Source of the DNA: Arctopsyche grandis
Taxonomy: Eukaryota > Arthropoda > Insecta > Trichoptera > Hydropsychidae
Direction: 5' to 3'
DNA length: 64,000 nt
Assembly: GCF_051622035.1 (NCBI RefSeq)
Contig: NC_135365.1
Span: forward strand, 29,450,001-29,514,000
Below, one piece after another: positions 1-12,053 of this stretch. The position numbers and the translations under genes were made by a program. Within the stretch, counting starts at the first letter, position 1, and the number at the start of each line of letters is the position of its first letter. The notes under the pieces are model-generated. The model was not told the DNA's origin. It saw only the letters and a list, made by a program, of their open reading frames with translations, and did not search any database.

Positions 1-68
1 GTCTCGTGTCCACCAGAACAGGGTGTTTATGTTTCCGTTGGCAACAGGGTCTGACGTCACTTCACTAC

Positions 69-372
69 CAGTGGCGTACCGTTATTGGATCAGAGGGACT
101 AGGCTAGTCCCCTAAAATCTAGACTTAAAAAAAATATCAACAATTAATTAAAATCGTTTTCTGATTTCATTGTTGAAACGGTTCCCGATTAAAATTGGCT
201 AAAAAACCTTCCTACCTGTTATGTCACCACTGCATACATACATATTTTATGCGCTACTATCGCAACTAAGTTGGCTTGGTCAGTACGCACCATTATCCAA
301 TTTGTTGCCTGAAATTGAAAAAAAAATTGGCCAAACCTAGTCCCTTGTTTTAAAAATCACGGCACGCCACTG
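69..372. mobile_element. hAT-like MITE with CAGTGGCG ends, composite interior
   Basis: The left end reads CAGTGGCGTACCG and the right end CGGCACGCCACTG, an imperfect terminal inverted repeat of the CAGTGGCGTA type also seen at 32613, 41741 and 59844. The interior is composite: 131-235 matches, in opposite orientation, the 3' part of the SINE at 3004-3457, and about 265-296 resembles the end of the foldback elements at 12089 and 58186. The flanking 8 bases do not match each other well, so no clean target-site duplication supports the boundaries. Confidence 0.5.
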
Positions 373-1900
373 CTATCTACCTATGTACGTATCATATGCA
401 GTGGCGACTGGCCATACAAGCGAACATGCCCGATGGCATGTGGGCCCCCACTATCTGTTAGAAAATATGGGCCCTCAGTAAAATTAAATAACGTTTTTTT
501 TAACTATTTCACGTGTGTAAAAATTTATAGGATATTGCACTTTGGGACCTAAAGTTTGGGTATTTTAACAAAACGAATTTCTTACGATATACACAAACAA
601 TTAATACCTGCTTTAACAGCCCAAGGATCGGTTAACTTTTTTTTATTAGGCTCGAAATGTAAGTTTCAACATTTGCGTGGGCCCTTTTGCCGGGCCCATT
701 TCCAACCTTAAGATTATGTACATATATGTATGTATATACCAATACCTATGTAACAACTACATACTGAAATAAAAATGGGAATAAACAAATTTCTGTGAAT
801 AATATAAACTGAATTGCTTAAAACAATTTTGATAGGACGATTCATCATCAACCAGCGATTTAAATTTACTTCATAATAACATTTAATTATACTTCGACGA
901 TATAGTAAGATTTAAATACAAAATTTTAAACAGTTTCGGAATATAAAATCTATTCCTAATCTAGACACAACCATGTATACAGGAATAAAGGATAGGGGCC
1001 CCCTCCCCAAAATCCCGATTTTCGATTAACATTAACTGAAAATATTATGCATTTTTTTCAGGGACGTAATAGGGGGGCGCTCGCCTCCCCAAATTAAGGA
1101 ATAGTGTGAATTTAGAAAATATTATGAATTTAACGATTAATGAGATACTATGGATCTATGAATGCTACTGTATGTTACTTTTGGGTATCTAATAAAATAA
1201 ATCGCTGCTATGTGCTTTGAAAAAAAAAGATTTTATTATTTCGAAACAAGTATATTTTGGTTTTTAAGTGGTATGCCTTGGGTAAAATTCTTAGAAATTG
1301 TTCATCCTATGGAGCGAATCGTTAGAAAGGTCCCCTTTACTTTATTTTGTCTCAAAAACAGATGTGTTTATTTTTCGTTTATTTTTCCGAAAGTTCGTAT
1401 ATTTTTTGTTTTCAAGAAAGGTTTTAAATTAATATTTTACTGAATCGGTTAAATCACAAATGATTTTATTTCTCCTATTTTATTTTATTTGGAGCAGTTC
1501 GCTGGTCCATTCTCTGTGCTTTTCATCGAGATCAATCTACTAGTAATTTCAGGTAGTATTGAGAACACGAAAAAGTTGTGTAGCGAATCCATCTCAAACT
1601 TGATCGAATCTCCTGTATATATTCGAAATGAAATCGTAACTATGACGAAGCTGTACAAATTCAACGACCATAACTTTAGCCTAAGTTTAAAGATTTATAA
1701 AAGTATATACATACATATTTACGTCCACAAGTCTTAAAGATGGAACGAGTGCGTCAAATAGTAGATGTAAAGTATGTATGTAGAGGTATTATTATGGGGG
1801 CTGTTTTGGGGAGTGTTTGTTGGCGAAATGTTGAAAACGAGTCGAATAAAGTTGAAAATGGCGCGCCGGAAGCCATATTTGGGCAAGCTGTTATATACAT
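373..1900. other. AT-rich intergenic stretch, no gene seen
   Basis: No reading frame here has recognisable protein content. A block at 395-705 again begins CAGTGGCGACTGG and holds GGGCCC motifs, probably an eroded hAT-type element. The remainder is AT-rich sequence with short tetranucleotide runs. Confidence 0.5.
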
Positions 1901-2049
1901 TGGTATGTATGTATGTATGTATATACGTATGTGTGTATATGTTTACGTATGTATCCACTCCACCGCATACGCATTTGTGTTGTTCGGTTCGGTTCAGTGT
2001 CGAGCGACACTCGTGCGGCTGCAGACGCGTTCGTGCTTGGACTCGCGCT

Positions 2050-2086
2050 CGTGCCGTGTTCGTGTTCGTGTTCGTATTCGTGTTCG
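2050..2086. repeat. GTTCGT hexanucleotide repeat
   Basis: About six tandem copies of GTTCGT/GTGTTC lie directly upstream of the GC-rich putative first exon. The motif is carried in all frames and the open frames across it are low-complexity shadows, not genes. Confidence 0.8.
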
Positions 2087-2094
2087 TGCACGGC

Positions 2095-2262
2095 TGGAGC
2101 GCGCCATTTTCATCCGCGCGGGAAATTTCTATATTTAGAAGTGCGTCATTTGGCGAGATCTCTCCCCGCCAGCGATTGGTGCGGCGCGGCGCGGCGCGGC
2201 GCGGTTTGGCGTAAACACGATCAACTCGGCAACTCGACCAACTCATCCAACTCGAACGACAC
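2095..2262 (+). promoter_or_regulatory. Putative promoter and non-coding first exon with splice donor
   Basis: This is an island of high GC in AT-rich DNA, with the YY1-like box CGCCATTTT at about 2101, a GGCGC run near 2185 and a tandem AACTCG tract. It ends at a consensus 5' splice donor, ACAC|GTGAGT, with the last exon base at 2262. No convincing ATG-initiated frame crosses the donor, so it is best read as a 5' UTR exon. The first good plus-strand acceptor joined to a coding start is at 22120, ahead of the LD-motif gene. Pairing the two is an inference that needs transcript data. Confidence 0.4.
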
Positions 2263-2286
2263 GTGAGTTTCAAACGTACAAACGTT

Positions 2287-2340
2287 CAATTCTCCACTCC
2301 ACACTCCACACTCCACACTCCACACTCCACTCCACACTCT
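2287..2340. repeat. CACTCCA heptamer minisatellite
   Basis: Seven or so head-to-tail copies of ACTCCAC lie just inside the putative first intron. Confidence 0.85.
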
Positions 2341-2637
2341 CTTCACTTTCGTTATTAATTGACAATATTTCATTTTTATCGACGCATCTTGCGCGCTTGT
2401 AACCCCAGACGCGACATTTCTGAATATGTAACTGAGAGCGTTTCATTTCAATTTCCAATTAGAATAGGGTTGCCATACGTCCCAGTTTACGGGGACATGT
2501 CCCCGTTTTGAGGCTTGCGTCCCAGTGTCCCCTTCAGAAGGATATTTGTCCCAGTTTTCCTTAGTTATTTCTATTTAAAAATATATCTTTCCGATAATAT
2601 ATAATTAAGTGGGTTTGCACAATGGTATACCTGCACA

Positions 2638-2994
2638 ATGCACAATGGGATGCCAAAGATGTACATGATAAATGGTTATGCTTTTTTAAAAATACTAAAA
2701 AAAAAAACAGAAAGAAAAACTAACCTACTGAAATTGTGCCAATACCTGTACGCTATCCCAACACATAATGCACACGTTGAGCGTGTATTTTCATTAATTA
2801 ATAATCAGTGGAAAGATGAACGAAATAAGTTTTCAATTGACACAGTAGAAATCATAATTCGGTGCGTTTTCAATTTTAAAATGTCATTCATCGAATTTTA
2901 TACCTATAATGTAAAAGGGAAAAAGAAACTCCTTCAAAAAGCAAAAAAGTCAGAAAAGTATGATTGGGCAACGAAGAGCAATACATACATTTAA
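2638..2994 (+). pseudogene. hAT transposase C-terminal dimerisation fragment
   Basis: The open frame of 118 codons contains IPTHNAHVERVFSLINNQW, which fits the hAT dimerisation signature (a small-residue/Asn/Ala box followed by ERxFS and an N/W region). It is the C-terminal end of a transposase; the catalytic core is absent. It sits inside the hAT element bounded at 2465 and 3733, so it is a relic of that element and not a host gene. The first ATG is arbitrary. Confidence 0.75.
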
Positions 2995-3003
2995 AATACA
3001 TAC

Positions 3004-3457
3004 ATTTATTTATTTATTTATTTCATACCAGGAAGGCATTACAGGTAAACCCCAATGCGCCTTCCTGGCCAAATTACAAACAATACAGCATTTTTTATTA
3101 TATAAGTGGTTAAATTACGAGACACTGACCTAAACTCGACAATTAACGAGACATCTATGAATTGTACATACATTTTTATTGTAATATTTACATTAATCAT
3201 ACTCAAATAGTGGTGACATAGTAGGTAGGAAGGATTTTTAGCCAATTTTTAATCGGGAATCGTTTCAACAATGAAATCAGAGAAAATTGGCAAACTCTGA
3301 TAGGAAACGATCAACCAGGAGTCACAAATCCTGGTCTGACCAGCAGCATTACAGATATACTCAGAAAAATTCTTTTCAATCGAGGTCAGCTCAAGGGATC
3401 GAACTCGGCGCCTCTCAGTGTTAAGCAGAAGCTTAACGACCGAGCCACGCTGCTGGC
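3004..3457 (-). mobile_element. tRNA-derived SINE, full-length-like
   Basis: Read on the minus strand, the head begins GCCAGCAGCGTGGCTCGG and holds an A-box-like GTGGCTCGGTCGTTAAG and a B-box-like GAGTTCGATCCC, the internal RNA polymerase III promoter of a tRNA. The other end is an (AAAT)n tail at about 3004-3024. Related sequences lie at about 10260-10604 (minus), 21285-21530 (plus) and 131-235 (plus). It is inserted inside the hAT element, so it is the younger of the two. Confidence 0.75.
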
Positions 3458-3854
3458 AATGAAGATTAAGTTCAAGAAGTTGGGGAAGAGTGAAGACAAG
3501 AGAGAATGAGTAAAATTAAATTAAATTAAACATGATTCAATTACAATCTGTTAATATTATAATTAAACATGATTAAATTTAATAAATTATTTTTATTATC
3601 AAAAAATATCAAAACTTATCAAACTATCAAACTATCAAAAAATATAATAACTATCAAAAAATATAATAAATTATTTTTATTGGGGGGGGGGGGGGGTGTC
3701 CCCGTCTATGGTCCGACAATTATGGTAACCCTAAATTAGATTAATTAATCTCATACAATTAACTGCTCGATTGTATCCATTCGACGCGGTAATAAACGAC
3801 AAAAAATTTCAAACTTTTCATGCTGTTGTACAATTAGTTTCCTCTCTTGGTTAA

Positions 3855-4566
3855 CCCTTTGAATGCTGACTAGCGCCGATCGGCGGTTTGCCAAGTCCAT
3901 GAGCCTGAAATACGCCTACAGGCGTTGTTTTTTGAGTATGTAAAAACTAAACAATACTACCCGCTAAGCCTTTCCAGGTAGCATTGAAAAAAATGCATTG
4001 AACATGGTCGTGTAATCCGTGTCAATGTTTTTAAAGACAGGTTTACACCGGGATTTCTGAATTTATAACCATAGCAGAATTTCTCGATGGAATATCTAAA
4101 TGTTGAGTATTTTAGATTGTGGCTTGGAATTTTGATTGTGAGCATTACATTTTAACAACAATGAAGAAGATGGAACTGTTTTTGGAAAAATACATTCATT
4201 AATAGACTTCTTTTGTTTATTTTAAATTGTTGCAAGATATATTAGAGAGTCTAGACACACCTTTACAAAACTTGAAATCCTCAGCGGTAGTTACCTAGGG
4301 TTTTGTTTGGATTAGCTACAATTTTTATAGCTGCCTTCTATTGGATATTTAAATAATTCTATTTGGAAATGTCTAAACACACCTTTACAAAACACGAAAT
4401 CCTCGGCGGTAGTTATCTAGGGTAGTGATCTAGGGTTTGTTTGGATTTACTGCAATTTTTTATACAATTTAGATTTTCTATTGGAATTCTAAATAATTCT
4501 AATTGGAAAGGTGGGGCGAAATTTTCAGGCGGGCTTTCAACAATAAATACGTCAACACTCTAAGGG
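3855..4566. mobile_element. piggyBac-like short element, TTAA target
   Basis: The left junction is TTAA (3851-3854) followed by CCCTTTGAATGCTGAC. The right end reads GTCAACACTCTAAGGG followed by CTAA, one base from TTAA. The imperfect inverted ends and the TTAA target fit piggyBac-type elements. Inside, 4250-4371 and 4373-4510 are a diverged tandem duplication that shares ACACACCTTTACAAAAC and CGGTAGTTA. No transposase frame was recognised. Confidence 0.6.
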
Positions 4567-4570
4567 CTAA

Positions 4571-5990
4571 TAGTGAACGTGGGTACCACTAAGGGCAAGA
4601 AAGAACGTCACAAGGCTCTCATTTAATAATTAAAATTAACCTGACAACCTAATAAGTATGGTCGCACATACACCTGTGCATGCACATACACATGTGTGTA
4701 TTATAGTTGATTCTCTTTTTTAATGCCTGTAATGTTGCAAATTGTTAATTGTTTCGATATTTTTTACAGTTGCTAATTTTTGAAATATTTCTGCGTGTCA
4801 TTAAGTTTCTAAATTGCCTTTCGCGGGGGCTAGAACTGACCAGATGGTCATTTTAACTGCGCTTCGTGGAAAGATGACGCCAATTCAGAACCGTGGGACG
4901 AGCTTTTCCGTTCAAACGTTCTCAATATTCAATGCCGTCTATAATTTATTTATATATGTATTCTTATATTATGTATGAATTTTTGGCAAACAAACATGTA
5001 GATAATTTAACGATTCCGCATCTAAGTTAAAATTAAATGAAAAGAAAACATTTGGTGTTCACCGTTCAGAGGTACACAAATTTAAGGGGAAACAAACGAC
5101 ACGATAAATCGCCGGCTCATAAAAATGGCTATTTTAGTTTGGTGTGTGGGAGTTTGTATGGAACACTTACTTAGGTTTTATATTTCAAATCTGTAATGTG
5201 TACCGAGTTTTAGTCAGTACATACATATGTGAATCGAATCGAGGAAAATTGAATGTTGTACGTTTCAAAGACATTTCCAACCATTCTCAGATTTTCCGTT
5301 CAAATATTGGTGTTGCGCAATTTTACGGCGGAGGTGAAGAAAAAACCTGTTTGTAATATTCCAATTCGTATTCGACAGAATACACATTTTAATTTTCACC
5401 ACGAAGATTCGGCATTGAATACCTACATACTTAATGTTTTACTTTTCGACGTTTCGTTTGAGATGAAAGTGTAAACATTCTGTTGCGAGTAGCTTGTTGT
5501 CGTGCGTGGGGTGCACTAGGTATTTGTAGGCAGGCAGGCAGGCAGTATGGCCAACGTGACGATTCGTTCAGGTTTATTATAATTAATGTGTTTCTGAAAA
5601 TGGGACGAGGTGGTCCAGTGGGTTTGGCAACTAAGTCGAAGAGACGCGTTTATTTTTGGCTTCGAGACGGATAAAACAACCGGCGCCATCTAAATTGAGC
5701 CAAAGTGTGCTACTACTATACTGCTATACAACTACTAGGTTTAGGTATACATAACATACACATGTAGCTAAACCCAGTCACCTGTCCAGTTACTCTTGGA
5801 TACAATAGATAGTTGGAAGAGTCGGGCAATGTCAACTGTTAAATTGAGGAACACCGGAGAAGCGATCTCTCCGGTGGAGGCGTTGAATCAACGCCCGCTT
5901 ACAATCAAATTTACTCACCGAGTGGGATGCGATCATTTTGACTTTCATTATGTACAAGATGTACGTACTTGATATACATACATATGTATG
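4571..5990. other. Intergenic or intronic stretch, no gene seen
   Basis: There are only short unrelated open frames. Around 5480-5690 the base composition is more balanced, with a short GGCA repeat at about 5530, but no splice-bounded coding segment could be defended. Confidence 0.4.
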
Positions 5991-5992
5991 TG

Positions 5993-6587
5993 TTACACCG
6001 AATCCGTGAAATTGTCTATTACACACATTCTGCAAGAGAATTGCCGAATGCGTGAAAAATGCAAGCACGTTGCCCAGTTCACGGATTCGGCAAATTCTTT
6101 GCCGAATGCGTGAACTGGACAGCGTGTTATATTATAACCAAGTGTCAAAGTGACAGCTGAATAAGGATGTTTAATTTACATATTATTATGTATAATATGA
6201 CTACATACATATGTTTCGATCATCTCATATAACTTATACATAAATTAATGCTATTTTTATACATTTTGATCAATATTTTAACAGTTGGAATTTTATACCC
6301 CGTGAAGAATCAGTATTATATTATAAATATTTAATTTCATTACACATGTCCCAGAACATAGCTCTAGGCTACATCTTGACACGCTGTCCAGTTCAAAAAA
6401 ACAACACCGGAGCGCTGCTGTCTATTTGCCGACTCCACGCTTTGAGCAGACAAATTCTTGCCGAATACACGCATTCGCCAAAGAATTTGCCGAATCCGTG
6501 AACTGGGCAACGTGCTTGCATTTTTCACGCATTCGGCAATTCTGTTGCCGAATGCGTGTAATAGACAATTTCACGGATTCGGTGTAA
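5993..6587. mobile_element. Long-TIR MITE, CCGAATCCGTG family
   Basis: The ends are inverted copies: TTACACCGAATCCGTGAAAT at the left and its complement ending GGTGTAA at the right. The inverted similarity extends inward about 140 bases on each side, including repeated GAATTTGCCGAATCCGTGAA modules that also occur as internal inverted pairs. There is no coding capacity. The superfamily is not certain because no unambiguous target duplication is visible. Confidence 0.75.
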
Positions 6588-6862
6588 CATATGCATATGC
6601 TTACATAATACGTAAATAGTAAACTACATACTCTTGATCAATTCAGATGGATTCCCATAGGTATAGAGTAGCGATGGCGAACCTATGACCCGTGGGTCAG
6701 CCACTAACCCAAGAAGGTCCACTTGTTGAATGACCCACTTGTTGACGCGTGAAAATTTAAAACATTTTCTACTGTAATGCCAGTTGTAATAAAAGTCATC
6801 AACTTCATAAATGCAAGAGGTCTTAATAAACGAGAATTTGCACAATTATAAGAAAAAAATAC

Positions 6863-7246
6863 GTGTCAATATTCGGGTATTTTGAAGTACAGCAATGTTC
6901 GATGGCTCAGCTGCGGTCGAATTCTCGATCGGTTTTCTCAATTTATCTCTTTTTGAACGAAAAAAACAGTAGTTGTGACGAATTTTTAAATATAGATTGG
7001 TTAAATGATTTAATGTTCTTATGTGACATCATCACTCGGCATTTCAGCGAATTGAATAAAAAACCTCAGGGAAAGTTGCATTAACGATGTTTGAAAATAT
7101 TAAAATATTTATGATGAAATTTGACATCCTCATAAAAGATTTGCAAACCAAAAATATGAAATATTTTCCTCAATTACAGAAACATTTCCAAAATACAAGA
7201 AGTTTTGAAAATTTACTTGAAATTCAAGGAAATGCAATTAAAAATT
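6863..7246 (+). pseudogene. hAT (ZBED/SCAND3-like) transposase fragment
   Basis: The translation contains WLNDLMFLCDIITRHFSELN followed by KPQGK, the WLxDLxFLxDIxxHLNxLN...LQGK block found in transposases related to ZBED5/GTF2IRD2-like proteins. After a frame break near 7081 the similarity appears to continue with FENIKIFMMKFDIL and FPQLQKHFQ. It is truncated on both sides and carries stops, so it is a dead copy. Confidence 0.6.
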
Positions 7247-7475
7247 GAAACATCTATGTAATTATCACACAGGAAATAAAACAAGCTTTTCGAATTCAAA
7301 GTATGACTCCGTTAAAAATTGTTGACGTTGACCTTCGTTTTTTTCTCTTCACTTGTAAAAGTATAGTAAAAAAAAGAACACGTAAATATTTTTGGAGAAT
7401 CAACTGTTAAACAAATCTTTGGATTTACAAATTTATTAGCAGTCTTTTTACCCCCCTTCAAATGACTTCACTGAC

Positions 7476-7761
7476 CATAGGCGGATCCAAGGGGGGTGCC
7501 ATGGGTGCCATAGCCCCCCCTTGGGATGAATTTAATTTCATATATATTGTAAATTTTTCATATTTAAATATATATATATTATTTGTAACGGATTTATATT
7601 TTTATAAATATTAAGTTCCATTTATTTTATACCTACTTTGTTGCACAAGTTTTCTACCTATGTACATGCAAGGGTCCGAAGATGAAAGTGACCGTCCGTG
7701 CTGTTATAACAGCAAATCCCCAAATGGCCCCCTCCTTGACCATTGTCTGGATCCACCTATG
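7476..7761. mobile_element. 286-bp hAT-like MITE with perfect 8-bp TSD
   Basis: The ends are CATAGGCGGATCCA and TGGATCCACCTATG, near-perfect inverted repeats. Both flanks read TCACTGAC (7468-7475 and 7762-7769), a perfect 8-bp target-site duplication. It is non-coding with a GGGGGGTGCCATGGGTGCC tract near the left end. It lies inside the older hAT relic. Confidence 0.88.
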
Positions 7762-8088
7762 TCACTGACTTAGTGATCCACGGGCTAGTTCTAAAAACAT
7801 AATGAACGAAATTTGACCCACTTCTGAAAAAGGTATTATGATGAACTTCATACCTAAATATGTATGTACATATGTAAATGTTTAAGTGGAATTGGGTCGT
7901 CGTGGAATATCTGGAATATGTGTAATATATGTATATATACAATAATATATACAATAATATTAACGAAACCGACGCGATGTGTGGATTGTGGCTGTCGACA
8001 GTTGGGGTTTTTGTTTTGCTTAAAATCGCGTCTGGAATACGAATACCAATCCTCAAAGCGTTTTCTCGTCGCTGATATTTATTATGTG

Positions 8089-8143
8089 TATGTATGTATG
8101 TATGTATGTATGTATGTATGTATGTATGTATGTATGTATGTAT
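8089..8143. repeat. (ATGT)n microsatellite
   Basis: About 14 uninterrupted ATGT units. It is the longest example in the window of the ATGT/ACAT microsatellite class that appears in nearly every intergenic region. Confidence 0.95.
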
Positions 8144-8209
8144 TCTACATAACTTCGTATGGAGAGGTTGTGATCGAACAAAATTTTAAGAGGCTTAAAA
8201 CAAAATTTT

Positions 8210-10250
8210 AACAAATTTGACAGTTCACGCGCATGCGCAGAAGGTTTTGCGCCTGTCGCAGATATAGTACCTGCAAATAGCCACAACCATTTTTATTTTT
8301 TGATCAGTATGTTATCTTTTGTCACAAAAACACGGGCAAAGCCGGGTAGCAACACTAGGAATTTTATAAAATTCTTTGTTACATACATATTGTTATTTTT
8401 AATATTTTAAATTACTAATATATATTTTTTTCTTTTTATGCCTTCTTTCATTTTCTTTAATAAATTTATAAACCCTTAATATATTATAGTCTGTGATGTT
8501 GTCGATTTTATATGCTAAAAAATCGATTCACTATATTGAAAAAAATAAAAATTATACTCGAGAATTCTTGAGAATCTCCAGAAACAAAAAAAGAAAAGTC
8601 TCGTTCTCTGATGAAAGGGTCTCAAGACTGTATTCGTTGGGGGGGAGGCCTCATGTAGAGGGCTCTATTGGTCGACTTTATTGACCTTTAAAGTAGGTTT
8701 TTATACTATGTATGTATGCACATACATATAATAATACATATGTACAACTATTAATTTAATTGAATTTGGCATTCGTCGTTATATGTATGTATGTATGTAT
8801 GTATGTACTAACTTACTCCATTTCATTTACCGATGCACTATGAAGATACGTACATATTCCTTCGCAATCGATGCTTCTTGTACGAAAGCACGTTCAGCAA
8901 TATGTACTTAGTAAGTACCTATTAGGTTCAATATTCATATGTACCTAATATTTTATTTAGCAGATTTGTGTTAGTAATGATGGTTGGTTACTTACAATGA
9001 AAATTTTGCAAAACACAAATGGTAAGCGTGTGGACACAGACATGATTATAATACTTATTAATAATTTAATATGTACATATGTATGTAGTAGGTATACATA
9101 GTATAATACATGTACGTATCTAAATGTGCCTATGCGGGTTTGCTTGTGTATTTTCTTTTAAACTTTGTCACCGGCCCTTTTAGAATTATGTATATAGACT
9201 GTTCTATTTTGGTGCTTAACGAGGGCTTTGGATATTTGGGAAAATAAATGTAGTCGTGAAGCTGTCACGTAGCTTCTAATTTTGATGTAGGCCCAATCAT
9301 TATTCTTCGATTGTGCAGACACTTTCGATTGATTACTTCCCCTTCCGATTAATTTGTTTTCTTTCAAAATTCAGTCTGAAAATTTAGATCGCTTTGTGAT
9401 TTTTATCATATGAAGAAGAAATACATACATACACATGTACATACATATATTATTAAGTGCATACGTGCATTGTATACATAATAATATACATACATACATA
9501 CATATATACTTGTGTACATCTAAACTAACCCGATCAAAGAGAAACTCGAGCTGTTTGAAAGTGTAAACGAACAGCAGAGTAAAACTATAAAGCACTTGCT
9601 CAATTCGATATCAGATAAAATCTGAAATTGAAACTCAAATATACATACATGTATTTGTGATGATTGGAATAATTGCAATGGAAAATAATTAAATTAATTG
9701 CTTCGCTAAACTTATTTATTTAATTTAATATATCCCATATCTTCGACACAGTGACCTAAATATACATAAGTACAAAATAAAACACTTGAATTACGTTTGT
9801 TATTAAACATTCATTTTTGTTAGATGTGTGTTTTTACTTTATTTATGTATAATACATACATACATACATATACTCGAGATTTTGACTGATTCGAACTCAG
9901 AATCGATCACTGATGACGTTTTCATGATCTAGAAAAAATGTGTGTGTGTCTGTCTATTTTGGGGATTTTTTGAACACCGTTAGTCCTATCCTATCCTTAG
10001 TATCGGTTAATGAAATTCTTATCGATACGACGTTAATTTTTAAGTTGACCGGAAATTGTACCTTCCCTTATATGTATTTTATTTTTATTGTTACAATCAA
10101 TATACACTCGTCATTACAGATCGCTCCAATGCGACGGGTGTACGATAACGAAATACAGAATACATAAAGAATCAGAAATCAGAAATACAATAATACATAT
10201 ACAATCAGAATAAATAGCAAATAACAATTAATTATATAACAATTTATCAG
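8210..10250. other. Microsatellite-rich non-coding stretch
   Basis: AT-rich DNA with repeated TACATACATATGTATG palindromes and no supported gene. At 8326-8350 there is a short GGGCAAAGCCGGGTAGCAAC motif, a degenerate end of the 'CCCGGCTTCGCTCGG' repeat family seen at 19650, 35847 and 62260. Confidence 0.5.
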
Positions 10251-10259
10251 AAATAATAA

Positions 10260-10604
10260 TCATAGAAACATCTATGGATTATTTTTAGATTTTTGTGTAC
10301 AATTTTTATACATATAATAAATACGAAATTATAGAGATGTCTTTCTGAGATATCTATAGATTTCAGATTATTGTGCATAATTATTACAAATTATACACAG
10401 ACAGATTGTGACAACAGGAAATGATCTAATACCAATTTTTCAGGAACCGTTTCAGCAATGATCAGATAAAATTGGCAAACTCTGATATAGAAACGATCGA
10501 TTTGGAGTCACAAAACCCCCAAACCTAACCAGCAGTTTGACGATTCGAACCTTCGGTCTCAGTGGTGCTAATTATATACGCTACCATTAAGCCAAACTGC
10601 TGGC
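10260..10604 (-). mobile_element. tRNA-derived SINE, second copy
   Basis: On the minus strand the head reads GCCAGCAGTTTGGCTTAATG, with a TGGCTTAATGGTAGCG A-box and GGTTCGAATCG B-box, closer to a functional tRNA promoter than the copy at 3004-3457. The body shares GAAACGATC, TTGGCAAACTCTGAT and the AACATCTATG region with that copy. The 3' limit is approximate because the tail merges into AT-rich sequence. Confidence 0.65.
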
Positions 10605-10609
10605 TGTAT

Positions 10610-12049
10610 GTACGAGTAGGTGTCGTTTTTTTAAGTTTTTGAATTCAATTGTCTAATTTTTGTTTTGAGCCTCAGTGTTTTGCCAAACTAAATTGAGTAA
10701 GTACATATGTATGTACATTCATGTCTGTCTTGTTTATTTTAGCGAAAAGACAACGCCCGTTTCCTTAACCCATCCCACGCATACTGACCAAACTGTGCGT
10801 CATCTCTCTGACATCTTATCAATACGGAAACTATTTAAATATTTAGATTAAATAATGTAAAATAAATTCAACGTATATACATTGTATGTATTTAAATCTA
10901 ATACACATGTGCATACATATGTATGTACAATATCTATTATAATATGTGACAACTTAGAATAATAGCCAAATTTTTACCATAATTTGGAAACGTGTACATA
11001 TAATACATATGTACATATGTACATGTGTAGCCCTTTAGTCCGCCTTTGATTGTCAGTCAGAGTAAAGTGAATCCCACGCGTTTTATTCAAACGTGTGGTC
11101 ATCGTCGAAACGCTTTTGAAACTCGGCCAATGTGAATCAATTGTCGGCATAAACTGTATGACTTCATGCTTTGACTTCCACGAAGATGATGTTATTCTAC
11201 TTCAAATGTGTATGTGTTTTCACGAAATATACATATGTACACAACACATGTAGAGTCGCCCTTCTCACCAACTACATCCTTCTCCATTCTTTTTTTCTTT
11301 TATTTTCTTCTTACATCTACACAATTTTCCTATTCCAATTTATTTAATTGTATTATATGTAAGTATACATATACATACATATGCATTATGTACTACAGTA
11401 CAGAATTTGTTTACTCACCGTCAATTTTGGTGATTTTAAGACAGTAAGTAGCCTTGAATAACAATGTATCTACATACATGCATACACATTACTTTGTGGA
11501 TGTTTAGCGAATTACATCACTTGGCTGCATAATAACACCATTTCTATGCCGAACTTGCTTTTTTCATTATTGAATTTTGTATGTGTGTACATATTTACAT
11601 ACATATGTATGTAGGTACATCGAACAACGGTGTATTTTTTCGTGTCTTTTTGCACACGTATTTTCTCGATTTTTTTATCATAAAAATCAAAATATTTTTT
11701 AATGTAAATACATAACACGTAAAATCCAGCTGTGTACGGGATAAATATAATTTTATGTAATAAGTATACAATCTATGAACATATTGAGGTTCTCACTTGT
11801 CAACTATGTATCAATTTACTTTGACAGCTTACTGCTGCTAAGTGTTAACCCACACTGACTAATATGTACATACATAAATATACGGCCCGTTCCATTCGAC
11901 GTGGCTATATAATGTTTAGTTTTTAGAAATAAGCCTGATTTTTCGTTTCGATGTAATTCTTTTTCATTACGAAAAATAAATTGCCGCATTGTAGTTAAGT
12001 GCTGTACATACATACTATTGTGCAATCAATATTGATAAGTTTTCATTAT
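10610..12049. other. AT-rich non-coding stretch
   Basis: Only short frames and ACAT-type palindromic repeats are present; no gene, RNA gene or element boundary could be defended. Confidence 0.45.
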
Positions 12050-12053
12050 TTAA

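Larger units (their letters stand above)
2465..3733 (+). mobile_element. hAT-family transposon relic, copy 1
   Basis: The ends are TAGGGTTGCCATACG and TATGGTAACCCTA. The flanks are AATTAGAA (2457-2464) and AATTAGAT (3734-3741), a target-site duplication with 7 of 8 bases intact, as expected for hAT. A second copy with the same ends lies inverted at 48098-48940. This copy keeps a transposase C-terminal fragment at 2638-2994 and carries a SINE at 3004-3457. Its right end has a run of 16 G next to GTGTCCCCGTC, mirrored by a C run in copy 2. Confidence 0.85.
6669..7830 (+). mobile_element. hAT-type relic with inserted MITE
   Basis: The left end, TAGCGATGGCGAACCTATGA, resembles hAT terminal sequences. 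The interior encodes a transposase-like fragment (6863-7246). The right end is not clear; the hAT MITE at 7476-7761 interrupts the right half. The boundaries are approximate. Confidence 0.45.

Noticed and set aside
1734-2273. Overlapping open frames of 117-179 codons near the GC-rich block
   Set aside because: They run through GTTCGT and ACAT repeats on both strands with low-complexity translation, and none joins the splice donor at 2262 from a good start.
8053-8286. Possible CRISPR-like regular repeat at the ATGT run
   Set aside because: Repeat units are 4 bp with no spacers, and the organism is a eukaryote; it is a microsatellite.
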